64,000 bases of DNA, taken from NCBI RefSeq assembly GCF_013403975.1, contig NZ_JABFDH010000004.1, forward strand, positions 248,001 through 312,000, in the 5' to 3' direction. Each line of letters opens with the position of its first letter. The first letter of the stretch is position 1. The DNA comes from Winogradskyella ursingii (GTDB lineage Bacteria > Bacteroidota > Bacteroidia > Flavobacteriales > Flavobacteriaceae). A program made the translations under genes and the position numbers. The notes beneath the pieces are model-generated. The model had not been told where the DNA came from. It was given only the letters and a program-made list of their open reading frames with translations, and did no database searches. Below, piece by piece: positions 16,653 to 25,432 of the stretch.

Positions 16653-19112
16653 TTAATCTTCTGACATAATTTTTTGCATCTCTGGACTACTGGTTCTAAT
16701 GATTAGATTTCCATTTGCTACTCCAAATTCAATGGTGGCAATACCATCATCGTTTTTGTAAGTTGAAATTGTTTCCTTTCCATTTTTGTCTGTAAGAGCA
16801 ATTTTTATCCTAGTAATTTCATTTAAATTGTTTCTTTTTACTTTTGAATATTTAACATTAATACCTATTTTTTTTAATTCCGCTTTTTGATGGTCTAAAA
16901 CAAAATCTTCACTTTTTTTTGTGATATAGACTAATGTTCCATTTTTGGAAGGATTTTCTTCGTCTACATAAGATGAGCTCACAGACATTGACCAAGGTCC
17001 ATCAGATTTTTTAGTATCTGATTTGGTGGTCCATGTATTATCTTTTTTAAGATCAATTACAACTACGCCATTTTTACCTTTTGCACCATATTTGTTTATA
17101 GCTTCTTCTCCTTTAATAACATGGATTTGGTGAATTGCGTTTGGTTCAATATCCTTAATATGTTCTTTTTCGATAGCCTTTCCGTTTATGATATAAACAG
17201 GATCATCAGATATGGTTCTGATTTTTATGATTGTATTTTCGTTTATTCCTGGCTCATGTAACGTCTGGTGCTCAGTTATTATTTTTACTGGTTTATTACT
17301 TTCATAATAAATGTTGGATTTTAATTTGGTAAGTTTTTTAATTTCAGCGGAATCTAAAGTGTTGTAATAAATTGTATCGTGATTTTTTATTTTATTCTTA
17401 ATTCTATCTATTACAATAGTACGTTGATCGTTATACTGTTTGGCTTGAGTTGAATCAACAGCATATGCCTTATTATTCTCATTTCTAAAAATGAAAGTTT
17501 TAGGTTTAGATACGGATTTGTGGTTCAAACTGTCAACAATAATTTCTTCAACAATAATTATTTCTTCATCTTCGAGCCCACCAACTCCAAAACTGTTTTT
17601 GTCCATTTTGAAATAAAATGGTTTTATAGGTTCTGAGCCCGAAATTCCATAGTTGGCAGAATTACCATTGGAGCTAAAATCAACACTAATGTCCGTAATT
17701 TCGTTTTTATTATTTCGCTTCAATTGCTTAATAGTCATATTGACATCGTTGGATTTTAGTTCTTCTTTGATGTCGTCCAGCTCTTTATCGGTCATGTCTT
17801 TGTTAAAGGTGACTTCAATATATTTTTGATCGGTCTTTTTTGTCTCAAGTGGAGTAATTATTTGTTGTACGTTGTTTTTTAAAATAACCTTACTAGCTCT
17901 TTCTACCAAAGCATCTATACTTTCTTGATGATTTGTATCATCATCAAAATGCAATGTCGCTGCATTGATTCTGCCAACATATCCGCCACCTCTACCAAAA
18001 AATTCTTTATAGATAATAAATGAATCAATTGGTTGTCCGAAATCACCACCATAACTATGGTCGTTAAGTTTTACTAAAATTCCTGTAAGTTCATTGTTAC
18101 TGTTTCTTTTAATTTGGCTAAAAACTAGACTTCCTCCCTTGGACTCAACAAGGTCAGACATTTTCTTTAGTTCGGCATCTGTGGTAAGTTTTGAAACCAC
18201 AAAATCAATTGTGCTTTCTATTGAATTGATTGGGTTCGATTCTGCTTCGACATAAACTTTTTCTGTGTTCATACTAATTAAAAGTCCTGCCAACAAAGGC
18301 AAAATAAGTAAGTAGCGCCACTGCTTTTTTTGTTGTGATTTTGATTTTTGTAACATAACGATTCGTTCTTTGATTAATGAATTATATAAATTATTTGAAA
18401 GTGGGATATTCTGGTTGCCCACACTTGTCTTTAATAATAAATGCTGATATTCCTTTTCGGAATTTGAGATGTGTTGTGTTTTGGCATCAGCTATATACTC
18501 TAGGTTTTGACGAATTTCTTTTCGGTATAACCATATGAGTGGGTTAATCCAAAAGACAATACAGGTCAGTTGGGACAGTATAATATCAATAGAATGCAAT
18601 TGATTTACGTGAACCTTTTCATGAGTGAGGATCAGATCTAATTCATCTTTATTGTAAGTATCTGGGTTGTAGACAATCCATTTAAAAAAAGAAAATGGAG
18701 AGATGCTATTCTTAACCGTTACGTAGGTGTAAAATCCATCTTTGTTCTTGGGGTTTTTTACTAGTAAAAGGATAAGAGAGCCAAATTGGAATAAAAACTG
18801 AATAAGAAAAAAGGTCAGTCCTATACCATAAATAATGGAGGCGAGGGTGAGCCAATCAAATGGCTCTTTGACAACTGCATTTGAATTTGTTATTGGTCCG
18901 GTATCCTGTATAGTATAAAATAATTCCTGTGTTGGAGCAGGTTCGACTATAATTTCTATAGGTATAATTACCATCGGAAAAATTAAGGATATTACAATAC
19001 CAGTAAGCAAGAACAAGCGGTTATGCTGAAAAAACGTTTCTCTTTTTAAGAGTAAAAAGAAACAAATGTAGAAGAGTGCGACTACGGCAGATGCTTTAAT
19101 TAAATAGTCCAT
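16653..19112 (-). CDS. BlaR1-type M56 membrane metallopeptidase sensor
   Basis: 819 residues from the ATG at 19112, one base after the BlaI stop. A longer frame reaching 19229 overlaps BlaI and is not believed. The N-terminal 265 residues hold about four membrane helices and the M56 zinc motif LTHEKVH (His164, Glu165, His168), followed by IADAKT. A fifth helix at about 295 (LLILPLLAGLLISM) leads outside. The external part contains three copies of an undescribed-looking domain marked by KRNSNNELT, KRNNKNEIT and KRNNLNEIT. It also contains a TonB-receptor plug-like segment (YIINGKAI... GAKGKNGVVVIDLKK). Known BlaR1 proteins sense an external signal and cleave BlaI. Here the sensor is not a penicillin-binding domain, so the signal is unlikely to be a beta-lactam. 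It is the last gene of a three-gene operon. Confidence 0.9.
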   Translation of the reverse strand: MDYLIKASAVVALFYICFFLLLKRETFFQHNRLFLLTGIVISLIFPMVIIPIEIIVEPAPTQELFYTIQDTGPITNSNAVVKEPFDWLTLASIIYGIGLTFFLIQFLFQFGSLILLLVKNPKNKDGFYTYVTVKNSISPFSFFKWIVYNPDTYNKDELDLILTHEKVHVNQLHSIDIILSQLTCIVFWINPLIWLYRKEIRQNLEYIADAKTQHISNSEKEYQHLLLKTSVGNQNIPLSNNLYNSLIKERIVMLQKSKSQQKKQWRYLLILPLLAGLLISMNTEKVYVEAESNPINSIESTIDFVVSKLTTDAELKKMSDLVESKGGSLVFSQIKRNSNNELTGILVKLNDHSYGGDFGQPIDSFIIYKEFFGRGGGYVGRINAATLHFDDDTNHQESIDALVERASKVILKNNVQQIITPLETKKTDQKYIEVTFNKDMTDKELDDIKEELKSNDVNMTIKQLKRNNKNEITDISVDFSSNGNSANYGISGSEPIKPFYFKMDKNSFGVGGLEDEEIIIVEEIIVDSLNHKSVSKPKTFIFRNENNKAYAVDSTQAKQYNDQRTIVIDRIKNKIKNHDTIYYNTLDSAEIKKLTKLKSNIYYESNKPVKIITEHQTLHEPGINENTIIKIRTISDDPVYIINGKAIEKEHIKDIEPNAIHQIHVIKGEEAINKYGAKGKNGVVVIDLKKDNTWTTKSDTKKSDGPWSMSVSSSYVDEENPSKNGTLVYITKKSEDFVLDHQKAELKKIGINVKYSKVKRNNLNEITRIKIALTDKNGKETISTYKNDDGIATIEFGVANGNLIIRTSSPEMQKIMSED

Positions 19113-19113
19113 A

Positions 19114-19473
19114 TCATTTCTTTTTTTCAATGAGTTGGATAATTTCTTTGAGCTCATCGACACTAATTTTTTCTTCCTTTGCGAAAAAAGACACCACATT
19201 CTTATAAGAGCTATTAAAATAATTTTCAATAGCGGTATTCATAAATTTGGTTTTGTAATCTTCTTTAGAGACAATAGGGTAGTATTGATGCGTTTTGCCA
19301 TAGGCATTATAGCTCACATAACCTTTATCTTCCAAATTTCTAATTATTGTTGAAAGCGTGTTGTAATGGGGCTTATCCTCTTTAATTTCCGCTAGCACGT
19401 CCTTAACGAAAGCCTTTTCAAGCTTCCATAGAATATGCATTATTTCTTCTTCTTTGTTTGTTAGTTTTTGCAT
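19114..19473 (-). CDS. BlaI/MecI family transcriptional repressor
   Basis: 119 residues, the usual length of the family (about 120). A winged-helix DNA-binding domain covers residues 1-75 (LTNKEEEIMHILWKLEKAFVKDV, read in part; then YNTLSTIIRNLEDKGYV). A C-terminal helical dimerisation part holds FFAKEEKIS and ELKEIIQLIEKKK. The family represses its own operon and is removed by cleavage by the partner M56 protease, encoded one base downstream. It starts 8 bases after the TlpA-like gene. The candidate operators are the paired dyads at 20518-20553. Confidence 0.93.
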   Translation of the reverse strand: MQKLTNKEEEIMHILWKLEKAFVKDVLAEIKEDKPHYNTLSTIIRNLEDKGYVSYNAYGKTHQYYPIVSKEDYKTKFMNTAIENYFNSSYKNVVSFFAKEEKISVDELKEIIQLIEKKK

Positions 19474-19481
19474 TTGTAATT

Positions 19482-20489
19482 TTATTTTGTTGAAGTCTTT
19501 ATCAGTTCGTCAAGTTTATTGTCTAATTCCTTACCTCTTAGATTTCTTGCCACGATGATTCCGTTTTCGTCTATTAAAAAACTGTCTGGTATGCCATTGA
19601 TGCCATAAATTAATGATGCATTATCGGCCTTGCTTAGTTCACTCACATGAGTCCAAGGCAGTTGATCCTTTTCAATAGCCTTGAGCCAATTCTTTTTATC
19701 TGTGTCTTGGGATACGGCAAAAATTTCAAACCCTAAATTGTTGTATTTTTTATAGGTTTTAACGAGGTTTGGATTTTCTTTTCTGCAAGGTGCACAATTT
19801 GAACCCCAAAATTCCAGAAGTGTTATTTTGCCCAGATGGTCAGAAAGTGAGATCTCTTTGCCAGCTGTATTATTCATTGAGAAATCAACATATTCTTCAC
19901 CAATTTTAGGATTTTTATTTAAATGAATGTATTTGGCAATGTCTTGGCCATACGTTGTGTTTTTATTCTGTGCAGATAAATTATTGAATAGCTCTTCTGA
20001 TTTCTTTTTGCCCCAAGTTGTGTTGTATACCGAAAGCAAGTAAGCGCTGTGTATACTATTTGGGTTTTTAATTATAAACTCTTGATATAGTTTGTGTCGC
20101 TTAGATCTAGGAATACTATTAAGCTCTGAATTCAATTTTTGGCTTAATCTTTCAGTTTCTGAGCCTGTAACCATTGCATTTTTAAAGTCAGTAGATCTAG
20201 CGTCAAAAATCATTTTATTCTGTTCCAGCCATAAATACCTGTATTGAGAAAAGTCTTTGGTGTGTATGATCGCTTGAGTTATTGAGTCAGATAATTTCGT
20301 GTTTAACTTAAATTTATTATCCATCACTTTTACAGAATCAATAATCTTTCTGTCTTCAATATCTTCTAGATACAGTATGGTATTATCATTCAAGTTTGAT
20401 GTATTGCCAATTAAAGAAAATGAGCGCGCATTTTCATCATCGCAAGCGATAAAAATCAGTAAACAAACGATAGTAATAAGCTTTTTCAT
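19482..20489 (-). CDS. TlpA-like thiol-disulfide oxidoreductase lipoprotein with DUF4369 domain
   Basis: 335 residues. Lipoprotein signal MKKLITIVCLLIFIAC places the lipidated Cys at 16. Residues about 22-115 look like DUF4369 (SLIGNTSNLNDNTILYL). A helical linker follows, then a thioredoxin-fold TlpA/AhpC-type domain from about 195, with the redox motif GSNCAPCRKENP (Cys232, Cys235). The cis-proline region is GIPDSFLID. Such proteins reduce or exchange disulfides in the periplasm. First gene of the operon with blaI and the M56 sensor, which suggests that the oxidoreductase is induced when the sensor fires. Confidence 0.9.
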   Translation of the reverse strand: MKKLITIVCLLIFIACDDENARSFSLIGNTSNLNDNTILYLEDIEDRKIIDSVKVMDNKFKLNTKLSDSITQAIIHTKDFSQYRYLWLEQNKMIFDARSTDFKNAMVTGSETERLSQKLNSELNSIPRSKRHKLYQEFIIKNPNSIHSAYLLSVYNTTWGKKKSEELFNNLSAQNKNTTYGQDIAKYIHLNKNPKIGEEYVDFSMNNTAGKEISLSDHLGKITLLEFWGSNCAPCRKENPNLVKTYKKYNNLGFEIFAVSQDTDKKNWLKAIEKDQLPWTHVSELSKADNASLIYGINGIPDSFLIDENGIIVARNLRGKELDNKLDELIKTSTK

Positions 20490-20508
20490 AAAAAAATTGA
20501 AGGAATAT

Positions 20509-20553
20509 CAAACATACAACTATTTTCATAGTTATAAAACTAAAATAGTAGTT
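20509..20553 (-). promoter_or_regulatory. Promoter with two tandem dyads, candidate BlaI operator
   Basis: A minus-strand -7 element TATGTTTG lies at 20516-20509. Just upstream are two inverted repeats with the same half-site: AACTAT-TTTC-ATAGTT (20518-20533) and AACTA-AAATAG-TAGTT (20538-20553). Their centres are 20 bp apart, about two helical turns, and they cover the spacer and -33 region. This arrangement fits binding of a dimeric repressor such as the BlaI encoded in the same operon. Confidence 0.5.
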
Positions 20554-20598
20554 ATTTAACGGAAATTATAGTTTTTACTAAATTTTGAAACTAAACCT

Positions 20599-20606
20599 TA
20601 TCTTCG
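20599..20606 (+). promoter_or_regulatory. -7 element of the antiporter gene
   Basis: TATCTTCG differs from TAnnTTTG at one base and lies 26 bases before the ATG at 20633. No clear TTG is seen at the usual distance. Confidence 0.35.
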
Positions 20607-20632
20607 CAAAACATTATAATTGATTAAAGTTT

Positions 20633-21583
20633 ATGAGTGTTTTTCTTGTTATTGCTGGTTTGGCATTATTAGTAGTGGGTGGTGATTTTTTGGTTAGGGC
20701 CTCTGTCGGTTTGTCGTTTAAATTTAAGATTTCAAAATTAGTAATAGGTATGACTGTGGTGTCTTTTGCAACTTCTGCGCCTGAATTGTTGGTGAGTTTG
20801 CAGGCGGCCTTAGATGGAGTCTCCGATATAACTTTAGGTAACGTAATAGGGTCGAATATTGCCAACATCGGTTTGGTTCTGGGCATCACGGCAATTATTT
20901 CGCCTTTAGTAGTTGATGGCGAATTTTATAAGCTCAATTGGCCAATGATGATGCTAATTTCCTTCGCGCTTTATTATTTTTTAAAGAACGATCAAGTGCT
21001 AACCCAGCTGGAGGGTTTGATTATGTTGGTTGCCCTTATTATTTTTCTTTTCGTTCTAATTAGGAATTCCAGAAAACTAACAAAATCTAATATAGAGGAA
21101 GTTGATGAAGCCTTGGCACAAGTTTCAAATTTTAAAATTGTAGCTTGGTTGATGATTGGAGCAGCTGGACTCTATTTTGGGTCAGAATGGTTGGTTGAAG
21201 GGGCAAAACAATTGGCATTGTCTGTAGGAATAAGCGATTATGCTATTTCTGTTACTGTTATTGCAATTGGGACAAGTGTGCCCGAACTTGCAGCTTCGGT
21301 TATAGCGGCACTGAAAAGAGAAAAAGCGATTTCGTTAGGAAACCTTATAGGTTCTAATATATTTAATATCGCTTCAGTCCTTGGGCTAACGGCCATGATA
21401 AAGCCTATAGTGGTTAATCCGGATACTCCAGAGATACTCTCAACAAATATTTTTTGGATGATTGCATTTGCAGCTGTTTTGATTCCACTGGTTATAATTC
21501 CAAAACGATTTGTCATCGGAAGATATAAAGGTATGTTGCTCTTTGGTGCTTATCTGGTATTTATATACTTAACGTTAAAATAA
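20633..21583 (+). CDS. CaCA family sodium/calcium or potassium-dependent antiporter
   Basis: 316 residues with about ten membrane helices. The two inverted alpha repeats that define the CaCA superfamily are clear: FATSAPELLVSL with LGNVIGSNIANIGLVLG, and IGTSVPELAASV with LGNLIGSNIFNIASVLG. The acidic residues of PEL bind the cation in known exchangers. It most resembles the bacterial YrbG group, which moves calcium out of the cell in exchange for sodium or protons. Monocistronic, followed at once by a strong terminator. Ion specificity cannot be told from sequence. Confidence 0.93.
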   Translation: MSVFLVIAGLALLVVGGDFLVRASVGLSFKFKISKLVIGMTVVSFATSAPELLVSLQAALDGVSDITLGNVIGSNIANIGLVLGITAIISPLVVDGEFYKLNWPMMMLISFALYYFLKNDQVLTQLEGLIMLVALIIFLFVLIRNSRKLTKSNIEEVDEALAQVSNFKIVAWLMIGAAGLYFGSEWLVEGAKQLALSVGISDYAISVTVIAIGTSVPELAASVIAALKREKAISLGNLIGSNIFNIASVLGLTAMIKPIVVNPDTPEILSTNIFWMIAFAAVLIPLVIIPKRFVIGRYKGMLLFGAYLVFIYLTLK

Positions 21584-21586
21584 AAA

Positions 21587-21608
21587 AGCTCCGATAATTA
21601 TCGGAGCT
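21587..21608. terminator. Bidirectional terminator
   Basis: Perfect palindrome with arms AGCTCCGATAA / TTATCGGAGCT, flanked by A6 on the left and a T-rich stretch on the right, between the convergent antiporter and glutamine synthetase genes. Confidence 0.85.
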
Positions 21609-21633
21609 CTATTTCTATTCTATTATAAATTGA

Positions 21634-22656
21634 TTAAGAAGTAATGTTCGCACTTTTAACAGTCTTAACAATTCTTCCGGCAATTTTATAAGGATCGCCA
21701 TTAGAAGCTGGCCTTCTATCTTCTAGCCAGCCTTTCCAGCCTTTTTCTACAGTAATAATTGGAATTCGTATAGAAGCACCTCTATCAGAAACGCCATAGC
21801 TAAAGTCATTGATTGAGGCAGTTTCGTGATCACCAGTTAAGCGTTGATCGTTAAATTCACCATAAACTTCAATATGTTGTTTTACAACTGGTCTGAATGC
21901 CTCACATATTTTTTCGTATACTTCTTTGCTGCCACAAGTTCTCAATGTTGTATTAGAGAAATTGGCATGCATTCCAGAACCATTCCAATCCATATCTTTA
22001 CCTAATGGTTTTGGGTGATATTCAATGTAGTAACCATATTTTTCAGTTAAACGATCCAATAGATAGCGCGCTACCCAAATTTCGTCACCAGCTCTTTTGG
22101 CACCTTTTGCAAACAATTGAAACTCCCATTGTCCAGAAGCCACCTCTTGGTTGATGCCTTCAAAATTCAAGCCGGCGTCAATACATAAATCAGCATGCTC
22201 TTCTACTAAATCTCTTCCATGAGTATTTTTTCCGCCAACAGAACAGTAATACATTCCCTGTGGAGCAGGATAACCACCAACAGGGAATCCTAAAGGCAAT
22301 TGTGTTTTTCTGTCCATTATAAAATATTCTTGTTCAAAACCGAACCAAAAATCGTTGTCCTCATCTTCAATTGTAGCTCTACCATTAGAAACGTGTGGTG
22401 TGCCATCTGCGTTTAAAACCTCGGTCATTACAAGGTAACCATTTCTCCTTGCTGGATCTGGATAGATTGCAACAGGCTTAAGTAAACAGTCAGATGAACC
22501 GCCTGATGCTTGCTTTGTTGAGCTCCCGTCAAAAGACCATACAGGGCAGTCTTCTAATTTACCACTAAAATCATCTTCGACTTTAGTTTTGCTTCTCATG
22601 TTTTGGGTAGGGAAATAGCCGTCTAGCCATATGTACTCCAATTTTGATTTACTCAT
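21634..22656 (-). CDS. glnA: Glutamine synthetase, class II (eukaryote-like)
   Basis: 340 residues, the length of GSII enzymes (about 340-370) rather than GSI (about 470). The beta-grasp N-terminal domain contains EYIWLDGYFP and WSFDGSSTKQA. The catalytic domain has FGFEQEYF (metal-binding Glu), the GINQEVASGQWEFQ signature, GSGMHANFSN (ATP and ammonium site) and the HETASINDFSYGVSDRGASIRIP loop, seen here in parts. It makes glutamine from glutamate, ammonia and ATP in the cytoplasm. It is divergent from the class III enzyme gene with 173 bases between them, which suggests joint nitrogen control. Confidence 0.95.
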   Translation of the reverse strand: MSKSKLEYIWLDGYFPTQNMRSKTKVEDDFSGKLEDCPVWSFDGSSTKQASGGSSDCLLKPVAIYPDPARRNGYLVMTEVLNADGTPHVSNGRATIEDEDNDFWFGFEQEYFIMDRKTQLPLGFPVGGYPAPQGMYYCSVGGKNTHGRDLVEEHADLCIDAGLNFEGINQEVASGQWEFQLFAKGAKRAGDEIWVARYLLDRLTEKYGYYIEYHPKPLGKDMDWNGSGMHANFSNTTLRTCGSKEVYEKICEAFRPVVKQHIEVYGEFNDQRLTGDHETASINDFSYGVSDRGASIRIPIITVEKGWKGWLEDRRPASNGDPYKIAGRIVKTVKSANITS

Positions 22657-22683
22657 TGTTTTGGATTTAAAAATTTAGCACTG

Positions 22684-22713
22684 CAAATATTGTCTTTTTT
22701 TTCAAACGGTCAA
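22684..22713 (-). promoter_or_regulatory. Promoter of the class II glutamine synthetase gene
   Basis: On the minus strand TTG (22713-22711), 19 bases, then AATATTTG (22691-22684), which is one base from TAnnTTTG. The ATG is 28 bases downstream of the -7 element. Confidence 0.45.
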
Positions 22714-22715
22714 AA

Positions 22716-22769
22716 AAAATAGGGTATTTTAGACAAAAGGTTATTAATTATTGTTAATAACCCTATTTT
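22716..22769. promoter_or_regulatory. Nested inverted repeats between the two glutamine synthetase genes
   Basis: Two overlapping perfect inverted repeats occupy the centre of the divergent promoter region. The outer arms are AAAATAGGGT (22716-22725) and ACCCTATTTT (22760-22769). The inner arms are GGTTATTAA (22739-22747) and TTAATAACC (22754-22762). They lie between the two -33 elements, where a regulator could control both genes. No regulator gene is adjacent. Confidence 0.45.
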
Positions 22770-22783
22770 TTTAAGGGGTGGCC

Positions 22784-22812
22784 TTGATATTTTTTAATTA
22801 TTCGTATTTTTG
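22784..22812 (+). promoter_or_regulatory. Promoter of the class III glutamine synthetase gene
   Basis: TTG (22784-22786), 18 bases, then TATTTTTG (22805-22812): an exact match to the Bacteroidota consensus, with the ATG 17 bases further on. Confidence 0.65.
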
Positions 22813-22829
22813 CCACAAATAATTAAGAT

Positions 22830-25016
22830 ATGTCAACATTGAGATTTCATGCAATTAAAGAATCCTTATCTAGGACACCGATTAAGGTTAAAGAGCTAAA
22901 ACGTAGATCAGAAGTATTTGGATCTAACGTATTTAACGAAACCGCTATGCGCCAATACTTAACGAAAGACGCCTTAACTGGTGTGATGGAAGCGATTATA
23001 AAAGGTTCAAAAATCGATAGATTAGTAGCTGACCACATATCGACCGGAATGAAGGAATGGGCTATTAATAAAGGAGCTACCCATTATACGCATTGGTTCC
23101 AGCCATTAACAGGCGCCACCGCAGAAAAGCATGACGCTTTTTTTGAAACTATTGGTAATGGTTTGTCCATCGAAAAATTTGGTGGGAATCAACTAGTGCA
23201 GCAAGAACCGGATGCTTCCAGTTTTCCGCATGGAGGAATAAGAAATACCTTCGAAGCAAGAGGGTATACTGCATGGGACCCAACGTCTCCGGCCTTTATT
23301 TATGGCACAACCCTGTGCATACCAACAGTTTTTGTTGCATACACGGGTGAAGCATTAGACTATAAAACACCTCTTTTACGAGCGCTCCAAGCTGTAGATA
23401 ATGCAGCGGTAGATGTTTGTAAATATTTTGATAAAAACGTTAAGAAGGTTAACGCATCTTTAGGTTGGGAACAAGAATATTTCCTGATAGACAATGCTTT
23501 AGCTTCTGCTCGTCCTGATATTGTTTTAACAGGTAGAACTTTGCTTGGGCATTCGCCGGCAAAGGGTCAACAGCTAGATGATCATTATTTTGGGACGATA
23601 CCCAACAGAGCTATGTCCTATATGAGGGATTTAGAGAATGAATGCATGTTGCTTGGTATTCCTGTTAAAACTAGACATAATGAAGTTGCACCAAATCAGT
23701 TTGAATTGGCGCCAATTTTTGAGGAAGCCAATTTGGCCGTTGATCACAACTCCTTATTAATGGATGTGATGCACAAAGTTGCCGAACGTCATAATTTTAA
23801 GGTCTTAATGCACGAAAAACCGTTTGCAGGCGTCAATGGATCTGGCAAGCACAACAATTGGAGTTTAAGTACGGACACAGGAATCAATTTGTTGTCGCCA
23901 GGAAAGACACCGATGAGTAATCTTCAATTTTTAACGTTTTTTATAAATACTATTAAGGCGGTTCAAACTTATGAGGAATTGCTAAGGGCTGCAATCGCGT
24001 CGGCAAGTAATGATCATCGTTTAGGCGCAAATGAAGCACCTCCTGCCATTATTTCGGTTTTTATTGGCGCGCAACTCACTAAAGTATTAGAAGAGCTGGA
24101 AACAGTTACCAAAGGAAAATTATCTCCACAAGAAAAAACTGATTTGAAACTGAATGTTGTTGGTAAGATTCCAGAAATATTGTTAGACAACACAGATAGA
24201 AACAGAACTTCGCCATTTGCTTTTACGGGTAACAAATTTGAGTTTAGAGCAGTGGGCTCTAAGGCTAATTGTGCCAATCCGATGACTGTTCTAAATACTA
24301 TAGTAGCAAAACAGCTAATTGATTTTAAAGCTGAGGTGGATGCTTTGTTAGAGAAAAAATCGATGAAGAAGGACGATGCTATTTTTAATGTATTAAGAGA
24401 ATATATCAAATCTTCGAAAGAAATTTTGTTTGAAGGTAATGGTTATAGCGAAGAGTGGGAAAAGGAGGCCAAAAAACGTGGTTTAAGTAACAACAAAACT
24501 ACGCCCGAAGCATTGAAGGTTAAAATATCGAAACCAGCAATACAATTGTTTGGGGATTTGGGTGTGATGAACAAAGTAGAGGTAGAGGCACGATATGAAA
24601 TTGAGATGGATGAGTACATTCTTCATATTCAAATTGAAAGTCGTGTATTGGGAGATATAGCTAGAAACCATGTTGTGCCGACTGCAGTGCGTTATCAAAA
24701 TATTTTAATAGAGAACGTAAAAGGGCTAAAATCAATTTATGGAGATCAGTTTAGAGATTTGGCAAAAGAGCAATTAGCTCTAATAGAAGAAATTTCAGGG
24801 CACATAGAAGCCATTAATTCTTTAGTGACCAAAATGACAGATGCTCGTAGATCGCTCAATAAAGAAAACAATATCGAAAAGAAAGCTGGTGGTTATTGTA
24901 AGAATGTAAAGATGTTATTTGATGATATTAGATACCATTGCGATAAATTAGAGCTTATGATTGATGATGAACTTTGGCCTTTGACTAAGTATCGGGAATT
25001 GTTATTTACAAAGTGA
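22830..25016 (+). CDS. glnN: Glutamine synthetase, class III
   Basis: 728 residues, the characteristic length of GSIII (about 700-730). The N-terminal part has the GSIII-specific FGSNVFNETAMRQYL and THYTHWFQPLTG. The catalytic region has SLGWEQEYFLID, RHNEVAPNQFELAPIFEEAN (in parts) and GVNGSGKHNNWS. The C-terminal helical extension typical of the class ends LWPLTKYRELLF. GSIII forms large double-ring complexes and is the usual glutamine synthetase of Bacteroides. Having GSII and GSIII next to each other gives two routes of ammonia assimilation that may differ in regulation. Confidence 0.96.
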   Translation: MSTLRFHAIKESLSRTPIKVKELKRRSEVFGSNVFNETAMRQYLTKDALTGVMEAIIKGSKIDRLVADHISTGMKEWAINKGATHYTHWFQPLTGATAEKHDAFFETIGNGLSIEKFGGNQLVQQEPDASSFPHGGIRNTFEARGYTAWDPTSPAFIYGTTLCIPTVFVAYTGEALDYKTPLLRALQAVDNAAVDVCKYFDKNVKKVNASLGWEQEYFLIDNALASARPDIVLTGRTLLGHSPAKGQQLDDHYFGTIPNRAMSYMRDLENECMLLGIPVKTRHNEVAPNQFELAPIFEEANLAVDHNSLLMDVMHKVAERHNFKVLMHEKPFAGVNGSGKHNNWSLSTDTGINLLSPGKTPMSNLQFLTFFINTIKAVQTYEELLRAAIASASNDHRLGANEAPPAIISVFIGAQLTKVLEELETVTKGKLSPQEKTDLKLNVVGKIPEILLDNTDRNRTSPFAFTGNKFEFRAVGSKANCANPMTVLNTIVAKQLIDFKAEVDALLEKKSMKKDDAIFNVLREYIKSSKEILFEGNGYSEEWEKEAKKRGLSNNKTTPEALKVKISKPAIQLFGDLGVMNKVEVEARYEIEMDEYILHIQIESRVLGDIARNHVVPTAVRYQNILIENVKGLKSIYGDQFRDLAKEQLALIEEISGHIEAINSLVTKMTDARRSLNKENNIEKKAGGYCKNVKMLFDDIRYHCDKLELMIDDELWPLTKYRELLFTK

Positions 25017-25212
25017 TGATTCTAATAATTAAATTTTTAACTCTATTGTGTTAATTTTATGTATGTTAAATCATACGTGTATATACGTACGCCTTGGACC
25101 TTGAAAGGGCTATTTTATGTCGTTTGTCGATGACATTTAACGAGTTGTCGAAAAGGTGTTGAAATAGTGTTAAAAAAAGGGCTTTGAGCATTCGAACAAT
25201 GAGATTATCCCT

Positions 25213-25220
25213 TATCTTTG
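25213..25220 (+). promoter_or_regulatory. -7 element of the small secreted peptide gene
   Basis: TATCTTTG, an exact TAnnTTTG match, 27 bases before the ATG at 25248. A TTTG at 25183-25186 is 26 bases upstream, slightly too far for a standard -33 element. Confidence 0.4.
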
Positions 25221-25247
25221 AAGGGCTATTAATCAATACTTGTAAAA

Positions 25248-25385
25248 ATGAAGAAGTTACTACTTAGTGTAGCGATACTTGTTGGTGCAACGTTAATATT
25301 GTCTCAGGAAAACTCTGATGAGATTAACAAAGTTTCAACAGATGATGTTGTGAATGTACAAACAAAGCTACAATTAGATTCTTAA
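25248..25385 (+). CDS. Small secreted peptide, 45 residues
   Basis: ATG at 25248, stop TAA at 25383-25385. Residues 1-19 form a signal peptide (MKKLLLSVAILVGATLILS), leaving a mature peptide of about 26 acidic and polar residues (starting QENSDEINKV, ending KLQLDS). A -7 element precedes it and a strong terminator follows, so it is probably a transcription unit of its own. Similar tiny signal-peptide proteins of unknown role are common in flavobacteria. No function can be given. The remaining bases between the GSIII gene and this peptide (25,017-25,212) show nothing else. Confidence 0.55.
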   Translation: MKKLLLSVAILVGATLILSQENSDEINKVSTDDVVNVQTKLQLDS

Positions 25386-25432
25386 TATTAATTAAGACAT
25401 TAAAGATAAGCCGTTAAAGGCTGTTTAATTAG

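Noticed and set aside
19113..19229. Longer N-terminus of the M56 protein
   Set aside because: It would overlap blaI by more than 100 bases and put a charged stretch before the first membrane helix. The ATG at 19112 couples with the blaI stop.
16653..20489. Calling the BlaI/M56 operon beta-lactam resistance
   Set aside because: The sensor part is not a penicillin-binding domain and no beta-lactamase gene is present.
24014..24409. 131-codon minus-strand frame inside the GSIII gene
   Set aside because: Antisense shadow of a strongly conserved enzyme, with no start signal.
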